Positions 39,241-52,502 are shown, counted from the first letter of the stretch. The stretch: 64,000 nt of DNA from Odoribacter sp. (GCA_013824715.1 PNOH01000021.1:18983-82982), one strand, 5' to 3'. The notes: generated by a model from the sequence alone, not told the origin. Made by a program: numbers and translations.

Positions 39241-39687
39241 TTAGAGTATTTCGGTGGTTCCTTCTAGTTTCTCAATGGTCTCTTTAGCTCTTTTCGAAAA
39301 AGCGTGGGCTTTAACTTCAAGTTTCAGGGTTAAAACTCCATCACCAAGGATTTTTATTTTGTCCCTTTTCGAAGCCATTCCAGCTTCAACTAAAGTATTC
39401 TCATCGATAATGGTCAGGTTTAATGACTCGGCCAATTCCTGAATAACATCCAGGTTGATCGCCTTAAACTCTTTCCTGTTTACATTTTTAAAGCCAGATT
39501 TTGGCACAACACGCTGTAAAGGCATTTGGCCTCCTTCGAAACCACGGCGGGTTTTATAACCTGATCTTGATTTAGCACCTTTGTGTCCTTTTGTGGAGGT
39601 GCCACCATGACCTGAGCCCTGACCGCGTCCTATGCGCTTTTCGCTGTGTGTTGAACCTTCAGCAGGTTTAAGATTACTTAAATCCAT
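39241..39687 (-). CDS. rplO: 50S ribosomal protein L15
   Basis: [44 protein letters not shown]. Confidence 0.96.
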   Translation of the reverse strand: MDLSNLKPAEGSTHSEKRIGRGQGSGHGGTSTKGHKGAKSRSGYKTRRGFEGGQMPLQRVVPKSGFKNVNRKEFKAINLDVIQELAESLNLTIIDENTLVEAGMASKRDKIKILGDGVLTLKLEVKAHAFSKRAKETIEKLEGTTEIL

Positions 39688-39707
39688 ATTTCTTGTTCTT
39701 AATAAGT

Positions 39708-39887
39708 TTAAACTTTTTCAACAATTACGAGATGTTGCACTTTATTTACCATCCCCAAAATCTGAGGGGTAGCTTCGTGTTCAACCGAATGGTTAAGTTT
39801 CTTGATTCCTAACGCGATTAGCGTAGCTTTCTGCGTATAATCCGAACCAATTTTACTTCTAACTTGTGTAATTTTTATCTTAGCCAT
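39708..39887 (-). CDS. rpmD: 50S ribosomal protein L30
   Basis: [59 protein letters not shown] read directly; not in ORF track. Confidence 0.95.
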   Translation of the reverse strand: MAKIKITQVRSKIGSDYTQKATLIALGIKKLNHSVEHEATPQILGMVNKVQHLVIVEKV

Positions 39888-39893
39888 AATTGC

Positions 39894-40409
39894 TTATCCA
39901 TTAAATACTTTATCCAAAGTTACACCACGGTGTTCGGCAACGGTATGCGCATCGCGCAATTCGAGAAGGGCATTCATAGTTGCTTTTACCAGATTGTGCG
40001 GGTTCGACGATCCTTTTGATTTGGCGAGGATGTTATGAACTCCGACACTTTCCAATACAGAGCGCATAGCGCCTCCGGCTTTCACCCCGGTACCTGATGT
40101 GGCTGGTTTTAGGAATACAACAGCTCCACCAAATTTGGCTTCCTGTTCGTGAGGAATGGTGCCTTTAAAAATAGGAACCTTGATCAGGTTCTTTTTTGCA
40201 GCATCAACCCCTTTTGAAATTGCGGTGGTAACTTCACTGGCTTTGCCCAGGCCCCAGCCTACAACACCATCTTCGTTACCTACTACAACAATAGCCGAGA
40301 AGCTAAATGTACGGCCCCCTTTGGTTACTTTGGTTACACGGTTAATAGCTACCAACCGGTCTTTCAGTTCCAAATCACTGGTTTTTACTTTTCTGATATC
40401 TCCTGTCAT
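39894..40409 (-). CDS. rpsE: 30S ribosomal protein S5
   Basis: [46 protein letters not shown]. Confidence 0.96.
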   Translation of the reverse strand: MTGDIRKVKTSDLELKDRLVAINRVTKVTKGGRTFSFSAIVVVGNEDGVVGWGLGKASEVTTAISKGVDAAKKNLIKVPIFKGTIPHEQEAKFGGAVVFLKPATSGTGVKAGGAMRSVLESVGVHNILAKSKGSSNPHNLVKATMNALLELRDAHTVAEHRGVTLDKVFNG

Positions 40410-40414
40410 AACTA

Positions 40415-40771
40415 TTAAAATTTAAGGCCACCTTCACGGGCAGCATCAGCTAATTGTTTAACTCTTCCGTGATACAGATAACCATTACGGTCAAATACAA
40501 CAGCAGAGATACCGGCTGCCAGAGCCTTTTCTGCAATTGCTTTTCCGATTACTGCAGCGATTTCGGTTTTGGTACCCTCGGCACCTGCGAAATCTTTATT
40601 AAGTGAAGAAACTGCCATTAGCGTTTTTCCTGTCAAATCATCAATCAACTGGGCATAAATCTGCTTGTTGCTCCTGAAAACATTTAAACGGGGTCTTTCG
40701 GCAGTGCCGGAAACGATTTTCCGGATCCTTTTCTTAATCCTATATCTTCTTTCTTGCTTCGTTAAAGCCAT
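40415..40771 (-). CDS. rplR: 50S ribosomal protein L18
   Basis: [48 protein letters not shown]. Confidence 0.96.
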   Translation of the reverse strand: MALTKQERRYRIKKRIRKIVSGTAERPRLNVFRSNKQIYAQLIDDLTGKTLMAVSSLNKDFAGAEGTKTEIAAVIGKAIAEKALAAGISAVVFDRNGYLYHGRVKQLADAAREGGLKF

Positions 40772-40786
40772 GGTTTTTAAATTTTA

Positions 40787-41344
40787 CTATTTAGCTCCTG
40801 CCGATTTACCGGCTTTGCGCCTAAGAATTTCACCAACAAACTTAACACCTTTTCCTTTGTAAGGCTCAGGTTTTCTGAATGATCTGATTTTTGCCGCGAT
40901 ATGGCCAATCAATTGCTTATCACAGCTTTTCAGAGTTACGATCGGGTTGCTACGTTTATCACTTTTTGCCTCAACCTGAACTTCGTTTGGAAGTTGAAGA
41001 TAAGTGTGGTGCGAATAACCTAAAACCAAATCGAGTACCTGACCGTCGTTTTCAGCACGATATCCAACACCAACCAATTCGAGTTTTATTTCGTAGCCTT
41101 TTGAAACACCGATAATCATATTGTTGACCAGTGAACGATAAAGGCCATGAATGGCGCGATGTTTTTTCTCATCTGATGGACGATTTGCTGTTAAAATATT
41201 ACCATCCTGTACGAAAGTAATATCCGGATCGACCTGTTGTGATAGTTCGCCCAGCGGGCCTTTTACGGTAACCAAATTGGTATCGCTTACTGTAAATTTT
41301 ACTCCTGCCGGTATTTCAATGGGTAGTTTACCTATCCTTGACAT
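40787..41344 (-). CDS. rplF: 50S ribosomal protein L6
   Basis: MSRIGKLPIEIPAGVKFTV; EPYKGKGVKFVGEILRRKAGKSAGAK. Confidence 0.96.
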   Translation of the reverse strand: MSRIGKLPIEIPAGVKFTVSDTNLVTVKGPLGELSQQVDPDITFVQDGNILTANRPSDEKKHRAIHGLYRSLVNNMIIGVSKGYEIKLELVGVGYRAENDGQVLDLVLGYSHHTYLQLPNEVQVEAKSDKRSNPIVTLKSCDKQLIGHIAAKIRSFRKPEPYKGKGVKFVGEILRRKAGKSAGAK

Positions 41345-41361
41345 TATTATTCCTCCTTAGA

Positions 41362-41769
41362 TTAATAAACGTAACATAAGACTTCACCGCCAACGCCTAA
41401 TTCCCGAGCTTCTTTATCGGTAATTACGCCTTTAGAGGTTGAGATTACTGCAATTCCCAAACCATTGAGCACACGGGGTATGCTGTCGATGTGGCAATAT
41501 TTACGCAAACCAGGTTTACTGATTCTTCTGATTGCTTTAATAGCAGGAATCCGTGTCTCTGGATTATATTTCAAAGCAATTTTAATGTTGCCCTGAAAAT
41601 TCACTTCTTCCTCGAACTTATAGTTGAGGATATATCCTTTATCTTTCAAAATTTTGGTAATTTCTTTCTTGATATTGGATGCAGGGATATCAACAACACG
41701 ATGTTTTGCTTTCTGGGCATTTCTGATTCGTGTCAGATAATCTGCTATTGGATCTGTAATTTTGCTCAT
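41362..41769 (-). CDS. rpsH: 30S ribosomal protein S8
   Basis: [51 protein letters not shown]. Confidence 0.96.
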   Translation of the reverse strand: MSKITDPIADYLTRIRNAQKAKHRVVDIPASNIKKEITKILKDKGYILNYKFEEEVNFQGNIKIALKYNPETRIPAIKAIRRISKPGLRKYCHIDSIPRVLNGLGIAVISTSKGVITDKEARELGVGGEVLCYVY

Positions 41770-41786
41770 TACTTCTTAATTATGAA

Positions 41787-42056
41787 TTACCAACTTGCTT
41801 TTTTAATACCCGGAATTAAACCTGAAGAAGCCATTTCGCGGAAATTAATCCTGCTGACTCCGAACTGTCGCATATATCCTTTCGGACGTCCGGTTAATTT
41901 ACATCTGTTATGCAAACGAATTTTGGAAGAGTTCTTAGGTAACTTCTGAAGTCCGACATAATCGCCTTCAGCCTTAAGTTTGGCTCTTTTTTCGGCATAC
42001 TTTTCAACAAGTGCAGCTCTTTTCACTTCACGAGCTTTCATTGATTCCTTAGCCAT
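41787..42056 (-). CDS. rpsN: 30S ribosomal protein S14
   Basis: [52 protein letters not shown]. Confidence 0.96.
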   Translation of the reverse strand: MAKESMKAREVKRAALVEKYAEKRAKLKAEGDYVGLQKLPKNSSKIRLHNRCKLTGRPKGYMRQFGVSRINFREMASSGLIPGIKKASW

Positions 42057-42059
42057 ATC

Positions 42060-42617
42060 TTAAATCTTTTTAGCATTTTTAAAAGGTAAACCTAACTCTT
42101 TCAATAAAGCGTAGCCTTCTTCGTCTGATTCGGCTGTTGTTACGAAAGTAATATTCATTCCGTTGATGCGGGTTACTTTGTCGAGTACGATTTCAGGAAA
42201 AATGATCTGCTCAGGAACTCCAAGGGTGTAATTCCCTCTTCCATCCATTTTGCCTTCAATTCCTTTAAAATCACGAATACGGGGAAGAGATACACTGATT
42301 AAACGATCCAGGAATTCATACATGCGCTCTCTGCGTAGGGTAACACGAACCCCGATCGGCATTTTTTTCCTTAGTTTGAAGTTAGAGATGTCTTTCTTAG
42401 ATTTGGTTTGGACTGCCTTCTGACCGGCGATATTTGTAATCTCTTCTGTTGCCAGTTCGATTAACTTTTTATCGGCGATAGCAGCTCCAACTCCCTGGTT
42501 GATGACAACTTTCTCTAACCTTGGCGCCTGCATGGCATTTTTGTAGGAAAAATCCTTGACCAATGCAGGTACTACTTCGTTTAAATATTTTTTCTTAAGT
42601 GTTGGTACGTAAGCCAT
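42060..42617 (-). CDS. rplE: 50S ribosomal protein L5
   Basis: [48 protein letters not shown]. Confidence 0.96.
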   Translation of the reverse strand: MAYVPTLKKKYLNEVVPALVKDFSYKNAMQAPRLEKVVINQGVGAAIADKKLIELATEEITNIAGQKAVQTKSKKDISNFKLRKKMPIGVRVTLRRERMYEFLDRLISVSLPRIRDFKGIEGKMDGRGNYTLGVPEQIIFPEIVLDKVTRINGMNITFVTTAESDEEGYALLKELGLPFKNAKKI

Positions 42618-42958
42618 TACTTAATCTCCTCTCCTGATTTTTTTGAATACCGTACTAATTTACCCTTATCATTAAGCTTCCTTCCAATACGAGTAGGTTT
42701 CCCGGTTTTTGGGTCCTTGTTCATGAGGTTAGAAATGTGAATAGGTGCTTCCTTCTCCACAATACCACCCTGCGGATGTGCCGCGTTTGGTTTTGTGTGT
42801 TTTTTAACCATATTAACACCTTCCACAATAGCTTTCTCGGTTGCTCTGATTACTTCGAGCACTTTGCCTTCCTTACCGTTGTAATTGCCAGCAATTACAA
42901 CCACAGTGTCGCCTTTTTTTATGTGTAATTTTTTCTGCATCGTTTTTATTTTATGCAT
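42617..42958 (-). CDS. rplX: 50S ribosomal protein L24 (start likely [11 protein letters not shown] at 42940)
   Basis: [30 protein letters not shown] motif. Confidence 0.95.
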   Translation of the reverse strand: MHKIKTMQKKLHIKKGDTVVVIAGNYNGKEGKVLEVIRATEKAIVEGVNMVKKHTKPNAAHPQGGIVEKEAPIHISNLMNKDPKTGKPTRIGRKLNDKGKLVRYSKKSGEEIK

Positions 42959-43323
42959 TAAAGTACTTCAGGAGCAAGTGAAATGATCTTCATATTCTGA
43001 TCACGAAGTTCTCTTGCCACGGGTCCGAATATACGGGTTCCGCGCATTTCACCAGTATTGTTCAGCAAAACTACTGCGTTGTCATCAAAACGGATATATG
43101 ATCCATCCGGACGGCGAACTTCTTTAGTAGTACGAACAATAATTGCTTTCGACACGGCGCCTTTTTTCATATCACTACCCGCTATAGCACTTTTTACCGT
43201 AACTACAATGGTGTCGCCTAATGATGCGTAGCGCTTTCTTGTTCCGCCTAAAACGCGGATACAAAGCACTTCTTTGGCACCACTGTTATCGGCAACTGTA
43301 CATCTTGATTCTTGTTGTATCAT
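42958..43323 (-). CDS. rplN: 50S ribosomal protein L14
   Basis: [27 protein letters not shown]. Confidence 0.97.
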   Translation of the reverse strand: MIQQESRCTVADNSGAKEVLCIRVLGGTRKRYASLGDTIVVTVKSAIAGSDMKKGAVSKAIIVRTTKEVRRPDGSYIRFDDNAVVLLNNTGEMRGTRIFGPVARELRDQNMKIISLAPEVL

Positions 43324-43325
43324 GA

Positions 43326-43583
43326 TTACTTAGCTCTTTCTATGATTTCCACTAATCTCCAACATTTCTGTTTACTGATAGGCCGTGTTTCCATGATCTT
43401 TACAGTATCGCCGATGTTGCAGGTGTTCTTCTCATCGTGGGCGTAATATTTGGATGTTTTGTTGACGAACTTTCCATAAATGGGATGTTTTTCTTTGCGG
43501 TGTTCGGCCACAATGATTGTGCATTCCATTTTGTTGCTCACAACAACTCCAATACGCTCCTTCCTTAGATTTCTTGATTCCAT
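43326..43583 (-). CDS. rpsQ: 30S ribosomal protein S17
   Basis: [34 protein letters not shown]. Confidence 0.96.
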   Translation of the reverse strand: MESRNLRKERIGVVVSNKMECTIIVAEHRKEKHPIYGKFVNKTSKYYAHDEKNTCNIGDTVKIMETRPISKQKCWRLVEIIERAK

Positions 43584-43585
43584 TA

Positions 43586-43789
43586 CTAACTCTGTTTTGC
43601 GTTAATTTCCCTTTGACGTAGCATGGTTTTCAGTCGTGCAATATTTCTTCTCACACCAACGATAACCTGTGGGTTGTCGAGAGGCGAAATTGCATGGTTC
43701 ATTTTCATCCGTAACAAGGAATCCTGATCGGTCTGGATTCTTTCCAGAATCTCAGCTTTTGATAATTCTTTAATTTCTGATGTCTTCAT
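43586..43789 (-). CDS. rpmC: 50S ribosomal protein L29
   Basis: [40 protein letters not shown]. Confidence 0.95.
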   Translation of the reverse strand: MKTSEIKELSKAEILERIQTDQDSLLRMKMNHAISPLDNPQVIVGVRRNIARLKTMLRQREINAKQS

Positions 43790-44223
43790 TATTCAGCGAT
43801 TTCAGATTCAACATAGTCACGTCTAACAATGAACTTAGTAGTTACTGGTAGTTTTTGTGCAGCCAGACGAAGCGCTTCCTTAGCAACCTCAAAAGGAACT
43901 CCTTCTGCCTCAATCAATATTCTACCTGGTGTAATCGGAGCAACGAATGCTTCCGGAGCGCCTTTACCTTTACCCATACGTACCTCTGCAGGTTTTTTAG
44001 TAATCGGTTTATCGGGGAAAACACGGATCCAAATTTGACCCTGACGTTGCATATGACGTGTTACGGCAACACGGGCAGCCTCAATCTGGCGTCCGGTAAG
44101 CCACGTCTCTTCCAACGATTTAATACCAAAAGATCCAAATGCCAACTGGTTGCCGCGTTGAGCCAGTCCTTTCATTTTTCCCTTTTGTACTCTTCTGAAT
44201 TTTGTCTTTTTCGGTTGTAACAT
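43789..44223 (-). CDS. rplP: 50S ribosomal protein L16
   Basis: [38 protein letters not shown]. Confidence 0.97.
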   Translation of the reverse strand: MLQPKKTKFRRVQKGKMKGLAQRGNQLAFGSFGIKSLEETWLTGRQIEAARVAVTRHMQRQGQIWIRVFPDKPITKKPAEVRMGKGKGAPEAFVAPITPGRILIEAEGVPFEVAKEALRLAAQKLPVTTKFIVRRDYVESEIAE

Positions 44224-44250
44224 CCTTCTATACTTCTGAAAGGTTTACAC

Positions 44251-44973
44251 TTATTTTTTTCTTTTCTTAAATCCGCCACCTTTTGGGCCACCTTCGTTAG
44301 GACGTCTTCCATCTGGTTTTTGTCCTACATTTGGTGAAAGGTCACGCTTTCCATAAATCTCGCCTTTGCAAATCCAGACTTTTACACCGAGTAAACCGGT
44401 TTTAGTCAGGGCTTCTGCAAGCGCATAATCTATATCAGCTCTCAGAGTATGCAACGGAGTACGACCATCTTTGTACATTTCTGAACGTGCCATTTCAGCG
44501 CCGTTTAATCGGCCTGAAACCTGAATTTTGATGCCTTGTGCCCCCATTCTCATGGTTGAAGCAATAGCCATTTTGGTTGCGCGACGGTAGGCAATTTTAC
44601 CTTCAATCTGGCGTGCAATGTTTACAGCTACAATTTTTGCATCTAATTCCGGACGTTTGATTTCAAAAATATTGATCTGAACTTCCTTGTTGGTGATCTT
44701 CTTTAACTCTTCTTTTAGTTTATCAACTTCCTGACCACCTTTGCCAATAATAATACCTGGGCGTGAGGTGTGAACAGTGATGGTAATCAGCTTGAGTGTT
44801 CGTTCAATGATAATCTTGGAAATACTTGCTTTTGCCAGACGGGCATTCAAATACTCCCTGATCCTGAAATCTTCCACGAGCTTTTCGCCATAGTTGTTTC
44901 CACCGTACCAATTGGAATCCCATCCTTTGATGATTCCTAAACGATTAGCGATTGGATTGACTTTTTGTCCCAT
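44251..44973 (-). CDS. rpsC: 30S ribosomal protein S3
   Basis: [27 protein letters not shown] domain [14 protein letters not shown]. Confidence 0.97.
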   Translation of the reverse strand: MGQKVNPIANRLGIIKGWDSNWYGGNNYGEKLVEDFRIREYLNARLAKASISKIIIERTLKLITITVHTSRPGIIIGKGGQEVDKLKEELKKITNKEVQINIFEIKRPELDAKIVAVNIARQIEGKIAYRRATKMAIASTMRMGAQGIKIQVSGRLNGAEMARSEMYKDGRTPLHTLRADIDYALAEALTKTGLLGVKVWICKGEIYGKRDLSPNVGQKPDGRRPNEGGPKGGGFKKRKK

Positions 44974-44983
44974 GTATTATTAT

Positions 44984-45397
44984 TTATTCTGTTTCTTTAA
45001 CTTGAGTTAAACTACCAAGACTAACCGTCACGTGATTGGACCGTTTTTTGATCCGGTGTGCACGTCCTTGCGGAGCTGGCATTAGTCTTTTTAATATTCT
45101 TCCTGAATCAACAGAAATAGTTTTCACCACCAAATTACTTTCTTCCAACCTGCTTCCTTCGTTTTTAGCCTGCCAGTTTGCAATGGCCGACATAACCAAT
45201 TTTTCAAGCCTGCGTGAAGATTCTTTTGAGGAAAACTTAAGTACATCAAGAGCTCTGTTCACTTCCATTCCGCGGACCATATCGGCAACAAGCCTCATTT
45301 TTCGCGGTGAAGTAGGACAATTCTTCAAAACGGCAAAATACTGCTGTTTCTTAGCTTCCTTTAGTTCGTTTGCACTATTTCTTTTTCTAGCACCCAT
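44984..45397 (-). CDS. rplV: 50S ribosomal protein L22
   Basis: [48 protein letters not shown]. Confidence 0.96.
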   Translation of the reverse strand: MGARKRNSANELKEAKKQQYFAVLKNCPTSPRKMRLVADMVRGMEVNRALDVLKFSSKESSRRLEKLVMSAIANWQAKNEGSRLEESNLVVKTISVDSGRILKRLMPAPQGRAHRIKKRSNHVTVSLGSLTQVKETE

Positions 45398-45434
45398 CGT
45401 GAATTCTTTTAATAGTAATTAAGGATCTCATGCC

Positions 45435-45701
45435 TTATTTTTTTCCTTTGGAATGACCCCTGAAGGTTCTTGTAGGTGCAAATTCACCAAATTTATGGCC
45501 TACCATATTTTCAGTCAGATAAACCGGAATGAATTTGTTCCCGTTGTGAACTGCAATGGTATGTCCTACAAAATCAGGAGAAATTACTGATGCCCTGGCC
45601 CAGGTTTTGATTACCGATTTTTTGTTTGTTTCATTCATGCCCAGAACTTTACGTTCGAGCTTGAAATCGATAAAAGGCCCTTTCTTTAATGAACGACTCA
45701 T
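45435..45701 (-). CDS. rpsS: 30S ribosomal protein S19
   Basis: [42 protein letters not shown]. Confidence 0.97.
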   Translation of the reverse strand: MSRSLKKGPFIDFKLERKVLGMNETNKKSVIKTWARASVISPDFVGHTIAVHNGNKFIPVYLTENMVGHKFGEFAPTRTFRGHSKGKK

Positions 45702-45717
45702 ATTCTTCTCCTTTTAA

Positions 45718-46542
45718 TTATTTCTTGCGTTTTTCTACAATATACCTGTTGGAAGCTTTCTTCTTCGCACGGGTTTTGAAGCCTTTAGCTAACAAGCCTT
45801 TGCGTGAACGCGGATGTCCACCAGAAGAGCGACCTTCGCCACCACCCATCGGGTGATCGACCGGGTTCATAGCAACACCCCGAACACGAGGTCTTCTACC
45901 AAGCCATCTCGAACGACCAGCTTTCCCCGACCGCTCAAGGTTATGTTCTGTATTTCCAACTATGCCAACTGTAGCGCGGCATGTTACGAGCACCATTCTG
46001 GATTCGCCCGAAGGCAATTTCACGATAGCATACTTTCCTTCTCTGGAAGTTAACTGAGCGTACGTTCCGGCACTACGAGCCATCACACCTCCCTGACTGG
46101 GATGAAGTTCAATGTTGTGGATCAGCGTTCCCAGAGGTATTTCAGCAAGTGGCAATGTATTTCCTATTTCAGGTGCAACTCCGGTTCCGCTCTCGATTTT
46201 CTGGCCAACTTTTAATCCGTTGGGCGCCAGCATGTACCTTTTTTCGCCATCAGGAAAAACCAAAAGGGCGATTCGAGCGGTACGGTTTGGATCGTACTGA
46301 ATAGATTCTACAACAGCAACAATACCATCTTTATCGCGTTTGAAATCGATAAAACGGTATTTGCGTTTGTGGCCACCACCTATATACCTCATTGTCATGC
46401 GACCCTGGCTGTTTCGTCCGCCAGAACTCGTCATGGGCTTCAACAATGATTTTTCAGGTGTTGATGCAGTAATGGTATCAAAGGAACCAGCAATCTTGTG
46501 CCTTTGACCCGGAGTAACTGGATTTAATTTTCTTACTGCCAT
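45718..46542 (-). CDS. rplB: 50S ribosomal protein L2
   Basis: [46 protein letters not shown]. Confidence 0.97.
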   Translation of the reverse strand: MAVRKLNPVTPGQRHKIAGSFDTITASTPEKSLLKPMTSSGGRNSQGRMTMRYIGGGHKRKYRFIDFKRDKDGIVAVVESIQYDPNRTARIALLVFPDGEKRYMLAPNGLKVGQKIESGTGVAPEIGNTLPLAEIPLGTLIHNIELHPSQGGVMARSAGTYAQLTSREGKYAIVKLPSGESRMVLVTCRATVGIVGNTEHNLERSGKAGRSRWLGRRPRVRGVAMNPVDHPMGGGEGRSSGGHPRSRKGLLAKGFKTRAKKKASNRYIVEKRKK

Positions 46543-46550
46543 TTTTTTAA

Positions 46551-46841
46551 TTAAATATTACTGTAAAAATCAATAGATTCTCCTTTTGCTATAGTTACTA
46601 TAGCTTTTTTGCTCATCCCGGTACTACCCGAAATGACTCCGGCTTTGGTAAAACGTGATTTCCGTTTACCAGCGTTAATTAACGTATTAACAGATTCCAC
46701 TGAAACATTGTATAATCCTTCAATGGCTTTCTTGATCTGCAATTTATTGGCATTCCGATTGACAATAAAACCGTAGCGGTTAAGACCTTCGGCCTGACCT
46801 GTCATCTTTTCGGTAACGATCGGTTTAATTAAAATTTCCAT
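46551..46841 (-). CDS. rplW: 50S ribosomal protein L23
   Basis: [46 protein letters not shown]. Confidence 0.96.
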   Translation of the reverse strand: MEILIKPIVTEKMTGQAEGLNRYGFIVNRNANKLQIKKAIEGLYNVSVESVNTLINAGKRKSRFTKAGVISGSTGMSKKAIVTIAKGESIDFYSNI

Positions 46842-46853
46842 TTTCCAAGCCTT

Positions 46854-47483
46854 TTAAATCTTAAACAATTCTTCAATTTTACTTACTGAACTTTCCAGAA
46901 CTATTACTTTTTTAGCATTTAATATCTGATAAGTATTTAATTCTGAAGCAGTTATAACGGAAACTGCCTGTAAATTTCTGGAGGACAAATATATATTTTT
47001 ATTTTCTTCCGGTAAAACGAAAAGTGACTTTTTATCATTAATTTTCAGATTATTACTGATTTGCACCATTTCGCGGGTTTTTGGAGTTTCAAAAGAGAAA
47101 TCTTCAATGACCAGAATTGCCTCTTCCAGGGCTTTATAGGTTAATGCCGACTTACGTGCAAGCGACTTAACTTTTTTGTTTAATTTAAAGTCGTAGTTCC
47201 TTGGGCGTGGTCCGAATACACGGCCTCCACCCCTGAAAACAGGCGATTTTATACTACCTGCCCTTGCAGTACCTGTACCTTTTTGCTTTTTGATCTTCCG
47301 GGTACTCCCCGATACTTCAGCACGCTCTTTCGAGCTGTGGGTTCCTTGTCTTTTGTTGGCCAGAATTTGTTTGACATCCAGATAAATGGCATGGTCATTT
47401 GGCTCAATACCGAAAATCTGTTCATCTAACGTAACAGTTCTTCCGGTTTCCTGTCCTGCTGTATTTAAAACTTTTATTTCCAT
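46854..47483 (-). CDS. rplD: 50S ribosomal protein L4
   Basis: [50 protein letters not shown]. Confidence 0.97.
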   Translation of the reverse strand: MEIKVLNTAGQETGRTVTLDEQIFGIEPNDHAIYLDVKQILANKRQGTHSSKERAEVSGSTRKIKKQKGTGTARAGSIKSPVFRGGGRVFGPRPRNYDFKLNKKVKSLARKSALTYKALEEAILVIEDFSFETPKTREMVQISNNLKINDKKSLFVLPEENKNIYLSSRNLQAVSVITASELNTYQILNAKKVIVLESSVSKIEELFKI

Positions 47484-48100
47484 TACTGATAAATAATTAC
47501 GTATGAACCTTTAGCACCAGGAACTGATCCTTTAACTACCAATAAATTTGACTCTGGCATTACTTTCAAGACTTTTAAATTCTGAACGGTAATATTGTCA
47601 TTGCCATCGCGACCAGCCATACGTATTCCTTTAAATACGCGGGATGGATAAGAAGATGCCCCCAAAGAACCCGGAGCCCTCAGTCGGTTGTGCTGACCGT
47701 GTGTCTGGCCGCCTACTCCTTGAAAACCGTGACGTTTAACTACTCCCTGGAACCCTTTACCTTTGGTTACTCCCTGAATGTCAACCCATCCTTCTTCATC
47801 GATGGTATCAACGCCAACAGTATCACCAAGTTTCAATTCCCCGGTCAGTTCTTTGAACTCAACAATTTTTCTTTTGGGTTCTGATGCGGCCTTTTTAAAA
47901 TGACCCAATTCAGCTTTGTTCGTGTGCTTCTCCTTCTTGTCGTCGAAGCCCAACTGAATGGAATCATAGCCGTCAGTTGCCACCGATTTCACTTGTGTAA
48001 CCACACAAGGACCGGCTTGAATCACAGTGCATGGGATGTTTTTCCCCTCAACACTGAATACGGAAGTCATTCCGATTTTTTTACCGATTAATCCTGCCAT
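47483..48100 (-). CDS. rplC: 50S ribosomal protein L3
   Basis: [51 protein letters not shown]. Confidence 0.97.
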   Translation of the reverse strand: MAGLIGKKIGMTSVFSVEGKNIPCTVIQAGPCVVTQVKSVATDGYDSIQLGFDDKKEKHTNKAELGHFKKAASEPKRKIVEFKELTGELKLGDTVGVDTIDEEGWVDIQGVTKGKGFQGVVKRHGFQGVGGQTHGQHNRLRAPGSLGASSYPSRVFKGIRMAGRDGNDNITVQNLKVLKVMPESNLLVVKGSVPGAKGSYVIIYQ

Positions 48101-48122
48101 TTTTTTTGTTTTTTACAGGTTA

Positions 48123-48428
48123 TCAAACTTTAATTTCTACTTCAACGCCACTTGGTAATTCAAGCTTCATTAAGGCGTCGATTGTTTTTGCTGTTGAACT
48201 GTAAATGTCGATCAAACGTTTGTAAGACGACAGCTCGAATTGTTCCCTTGATTTTTTATTTACAAAGGTTGAGCGTAATACAGTGAAAATACGTTTGTGC
48301 GTAGGAAGTGGAATTGGCCCGCTTACTATTGCACCGGTAGTTTTAACTGTTTTTACGATCTTTTCAGCCGACTTGTCCACCAAGTTGTGATCATACGATT
48401 TCAGCTTAATTCTGATCTTTTGACTCAT
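48123..48428 (-). CDS. rpsJ: 30S ribosomal protein S10
   Basis: [40 protein letters not shown]. Confidence 0.97.
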   Translation of the reverse strand: MSQKIRIKLKSYDHNLVDKSAEKIVKTVKTTGAIVSGPIPLPTHKRIFTVLRSTFVNKKSREQFELSSYKRLIDIYSSTAKTIDALMKLELPSGVEVEIKV

Positions 48429-48455
48429 AGTGAGAAATAATAATACAGTTTATAA

Positions 48456-50564
48456 TTATAATAAGTCTGTTCTTCCTTTAAGGTCTTCAAGGACCTTCAA
48501 CGCAAGTAATTTTGGCAACTCAACGTATTTCGAAAATTCCATTGATGAAGTTGCCCGTCCTGACGATAAGGTTCGTAATACAGTGACGTAACCGAATAAT
48601 TCGGAAAGTGGCACCATTGCTTTGATTACACGTGCTCCGGCTTTTTCTTCCATACCTTCGATTTGCCCGCGACGACGGTTCAGATCTCCGATAATGTCAC
48701 CCATGTATTCTTCAGGAGTAACAATTTCGCATTTCATGACAGGTTCGAGTAATCTTGGTCCTGCTTTACCCGCTGCATTTTTAAATGCCTGGCGTGCGCA
48801 GATTTCGAATGATAACGAATCAGAGTCAACGGCATGGTAGCTGCCATCGAGTAAGGTCACTTTCAGGCTATCTACATTGAACCCGGCTAAAGGACCATTA
48901 AATAGAGCTGATTCAAAACCTTTCTGTACAGATGGGATATATTCGCGTGGAATGTTTCCGCCTTTTACAGCATCAACAAACTGAAGTCCGGTTTTACCTT
49001 CATCAGCAGGTTCAACGCGAACACTGATATCAGCAAATTTACCACGGCCTCCGGATTGTTTCTTGAATACTTCGCGAAGCTCAACCATTTTGGTGATACA
49101 TTCTTTGTAGGCAACCTGGGGCGCTCCCTGGTTACATTCTACTTTGAACTCACGGCGTAAACGGTCAACAATAATTTCGAGGTGAAGCTCACCCATACCA
49201 CGGATGATCGTCTGACCTGAATCAGGATCAGTATTTACTTTGAAAGTAGGATCTTCTTCCGCAAGTTTATATAAGCCCTGGTTCAATTTATCGAGATCTT
49301 TCTGAGTTTTTGGCTCAATGGCAATTCCGATAACTGGTTCAGGGAAGTCCATGCTTTCCAGAACAACCGGATTGTCTAAATCAGATAATGTATCACCTGT
49401 GCGGATATCTTTGAATCCAACTGCAGCACAAATATCACCGGCTTCGATTACATCGATTGGGTTTTGTTTGTTGGAATGCATCTGGTAAATACGTGAAATA
49501 CGCTCTTTTTTACCTGTTCTTGAATTGAACACAGAATCGCCTGCAGTAATTTTTCCTGAATAAACACGGATGAAACACAACCTGCCAACATAAGGGTCGG
49601 TAGCAATTTTAAATGCAAGGGCTGCGAGGGGTTCGTTAACATCAGCATGACGAATAACTTCGTCAGTGTCGTTATATTCGGTTGCAATAATATCACCTTT
49701 ATCGAGCGGGCTTGGCAGAAAAGCACAAACAGCATCGAGCAAGCGCTGAACGCCTTTGTTTTTGAATGCAGAACCACACATCATCGGAATAATTGCACCG
49801 CTAATGGTAGCTTTACGGATTACGGTCAACATTTGATCAACTGTAATTGATTCCGGATCTTCGAAGAACCGTTCGAGTAATTCATCATCGAATTCGGCAA
49901 CAGCTTCAACCAGTTTTGCCCGGTATTCGGCAGAAATTTCCTTCATATCAGCAGGAATTTCCTCCAAATAATAGGTAGTTCCTAAAGTTGCGTCGTCTCT
50001 CCAGCGAATGGCTTTCATTTCAATCAAATCAACCACGCCTTCAAATTTTTCTTCAGCGCCAATTGGGATAGTAATCGGAACCGGATTTGCACCCAGTTTT
50101 TCTCTCACTTCAGAAATTACATTATAAAAATCGGCTCCTGAACGGTCCATCTTATTTACGAAACCGATACGTGGAACACCATATTTTTCAGCCTGACGCC
50201 ATACCGTTTCCGATTGGGCTTCAACGCCACCAACGGCACAGAAAAGTGCAACAGCGCCATCCAATACCCTTAACGAACGCTCTACTTCAACCGTAAAGTC
50301 AACGTGTCCGGGAGTATCAATAATGTTGATTTTGTGTTCTGTATCCTGATATTTCCAAAAGGTTGTGGTGGCAGCAGAGGTAATTGTTATGCCACGCTCC
50401 TGCTCCTGCTCCATCCAGTCCATAGTGGCGGCCCCATCATGGACCTCTCCAATCCGGTGAGTGATACCCGTATAATACAGGATTCGCTCCGAGGTGGTCG
50501 TTTTGCCGGCATCAATGTGTGCCATGATGCCAATGTTTCTAGTAAAATTTAAATCTTTTGCCAT
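48456..50564 (-). CDS. fusA: Translation elongation factor G
   Basis: [44 protein letters not shown]. Confidence 0.97.
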   Translation of the reverse strand: MAKDLNFTRNIGIMAHIDAGKTTTSERILYYTGITHRIGEVHDGAATMDWMEQEQERGITITSAATTTFWKYQDTEHKINIIDTPGHVDFTVEVERSLRVLDGAVALFCAVGGVEAQSETVWRQAEKYGVPRIGFVNKMDRSGADFYNVISEVREKLGANPVPITIPIGAEEKFEGVVDLIEMKAIRWRDDATLGTTYYLEEIPADMKEISAEYRAKLVEAVAEFDDELLERFFEDPESITVDQMLTVIRKATISGAIIPMMCGSAFKNKGVQRLLDAVCAFLPSPLDKGDIIATEYNDTDEVIRHADVNEPLAALAFKIATDPYVGRLCFIRVYSGKITAGDSVFNSRTGKKERISRIYQMHSNKQNPIDVIEAGDICAAVGFKDIRTGDTLSDLDNPVVLESMDFPEPVIGIAIEPKTQKDLDKLNQGLYKLAEEDPTFKVNTDPDSGQTIIRGMGELHLEIIVDRLRREFKVECNQGAPQVAYKECITKMVELREVFKKQSGGRGKFADISVRVEPADEGKTGLQFVDAVKGGNIPREYIPSVQKGFESALFNGPLAGFNVDSLKVTLLDGSYHAVDSDSLSFEICARQAFKNAAGKAGPRLLEPVMKCEIVTPEEYMGDIIGDLNRRRGQIEGMEEKAGARVIKAMVPLSELFGYVTVLRTLSSGRATSSMEFSKYVELPKLLALKVLEDLKGRTDLL

Positions 50565-50617
50565 TATAAAACCAATATCTATCTAAACTAAAACGATCTA
50601 TCTATTCGAACTAAATA

Positions 50618-51094
50618 CTAAAAACGGAAGTGTGCAAATGCGCGGTTTGCTTCAGCCATACGGTGCGTATCTTCTTTTTTCTTGTAAGCTCCGCCTTCTT
50701 CGTTGTATGCTGCAACAATTTCGCCGGCAAGTTTTTCAGCCATTGAACGGCCTGAACGTTTGCGGGCATATAAAATCATATTTTTTACTGAAATTGAAGT
50801 TTTTCTTTCAGGGCGGATTTCCATTGGAACCTGGAAGTTTGCTCCACCAACGCGGCGGCTTTTTACTTCAACATGAGGGGTAATTTTCTCGAGTGCTTTT
50901 TTAAACACATCAACCGGACTGACTTCTGAGTCTTTCATTTTCGTGCCAACGATTTCCATGGCATCGTAGAAAATTTGATATGCGATTGACTTTTTCCCGT
51001 CGTACATTAAATCGTTTACGAAGCGGGTAACCAATGTGTCATTGAACTTTGGATCGGGCAGAATGATCCTCTTCTTTGGTTTCGATTTTCTCAT
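50618..51094 (-). CDS. rpsG: 30S ribosomal protein S7
   Basis: [45 protein letters not shown]. Confidence 0.97.
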   Translation of the reverse strand: MRKSKPKKRIILPDPKFNDTLVTRFVNDLMYDGKKSIAYQIFYDAMEIVGTKMKDSEVSPVDVFKKALEKITPHVEVKSRRVGGANFQVPMEIRPERKTSISVKNMILYARKRSGRSMAEKLAGEIVAAYNEEGGAYKKKEDTHRMAEANRAFAHFRF

Positions 51095-51218
51095 TACAAT
51101 TTGCTTTAGTGTTACTTAAATTAGCTGTCGATTTGTGGGCTTCAATCGGCCTGGGGCCTCTTTACTCAACTCAAACCACTAAGCTAGAACGTCAATAAAT
51201 TAAAAAACTAGCGAAAAA

Positions 51219-51599
51219 TTATTTTTTCACTTTTGGTCTCTTTGTACCGTATTTAGACCGTCTTTGAGTACGACCTTCAACACCTGCGGTATCGAGAGCG
51301 CCACGAATTAAATGGTAACGGACACCTGGAAGGTCTTTAACCCTGCCACCACGTACCAATACAATGGAATGTTCCTGAAGGTTATGACCTTCTCCCGGAA
51401 TGTAAGCGTTTACTTCCTTGCCATTTGTTAAACGAACCCTGGCCACTTTACGCATAGCTGAGTTTGGTTTTTTTGGAGTTGTGGTATAAACACGAACACA
51501 AACTCCTCTTCTTTGTGGGCAAGAATCCAATGCCGGAGATTTACTTTTCTCCGCATTACTTTGTCGTCCTTTTCTAACTAACTGCTGAATCGTTGGCAT
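51219..51599 (-). CDS. rpsL: 30S ribosomal protein S12
   Basis: [66 protein letters not shown]. Confidence 0.98.
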   Translation of the reverse strand: MPTIQQLVRKGRQSNAEKSKSPALDSCPQRRGVCVRVYTTTPKKPNSAMRKVARVRLTNGKEVNAYIPGEGHNLQEHSIVLVRGGRVKDLPGVRYHLIRGALDTAGVEGRTQRRSKYGTKRPKVKK

Positions 51600-51824
51600 A
51601 TAGCAACTCTTAATTTTAATAATACAATACGCAAAAAATTGGTCTGCAAAGGTATCCTAATTTTGCACAATTCCAATACCTTACAATCCGATCTTAAGAG
51701 ATTTTCCTTAAAAACGGCTCGCAAAAGTACTAATTGCCAATAGAAAACCCAATAAAACTTTGAAAATAATTGATCTTTTTTCGATTATTCTTAACGTAGG
51801 TGAAAACCTGAAGGAAAGTAAAAC

Positions 51825-52418
51825 TTAATTAGCAGATGAAATCCGGTGTTTTAGAAGGGATTTTACCGGATTGATGAAGCGTTGGATCAATCTTAAATCT
51901 TCTGTAATTATTTCTGCTGAACCCATCATTTCCTGATCAAATTTTAACGGAATGTTATAATTGGTCTTTAAATCCGTTGGAAGTTCCACTTCTATTAAAT
52001 AGTTTCCATTATCGGGACTTAATGAGATGCTTTTAACTCTTCCTGTTATCAATCCATATTCCATGGATGGATAGTCGTCGAACCGAATGTTAACTTTCTG
52101 CCCATTGGCGACTTTACGTGAGTCTTTTAATGATAATATGATCCTTCCGGTAATTGGAGATTGATTTTCAGATACTGATTGTTGTTTTGGAGAAGAAAGC
52201 AATTCAATCTGTTCCTTTATACTGTTTTTCGAAATTATAATTTTGGCTTCAATTATATCAGGATACCTGAAGAACCAGCTTCCGGCAAGTAATAAGACCA
52301 AAAAACCGAAAATGAGGGTAATTCCCGATCGAATCATCCATCGTGGAGATTGCTGCACAATCTCCTGGAATTCATCGCTTCGAAGTTCAATTTCGATGGG
52401 TTTTTTGTCTTTCTCCAT
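51825..52418 (-). CDS. Short HlyD-like membrane-fusion protein lacking the coiled-coil/lipoyl region
   Basis: 197 aa; N-terminal TM then YPDIIEAKIII and C-terminal beta-barrel NGQKVNIRFDDYPSMEYGLITGRVKSISLSPD; adjacent to PCAT exporter. Confidence 0.7.
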   Translation of the reverse strand: MEKDKKPIEIELRSDEFQEIVQQSPRWMIRSGITLIFGFLVLLLAGSWFFRYPDIIEAKIIISKNSIKEQIELLSSPKQQSVSENQSPITGRIILSLKDSRKVANGQKVNIRFDDYPSMEYGLITGRVKSISLSPDNGNYLIEVELPTDLKTNYNIPLKFDQEMMGSAEIITEDLRLIQRFINPVKSLLKHRISSAN

Positions 52419-52440
52419 TTTTTTTAGTATTCAGTTTGTT

Positions 52441-52500
52441 CCGAGTTTCGAGTTTCGAGTTCCGTGATTCGACACCACGTAACCTGTAACCCGCAACCCG
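52441..52500. repeat. Degenerate short tandem repeats (CGAGTTT)n and (AACCYGYAACC)n between exporter genes
   Basis: ccgagtttcgagtttcgagttccgtgattcgacaccacgtaacctgtaacccgcaacccg. Confidence 0.65.
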
Positions 52501-52502
52501 AA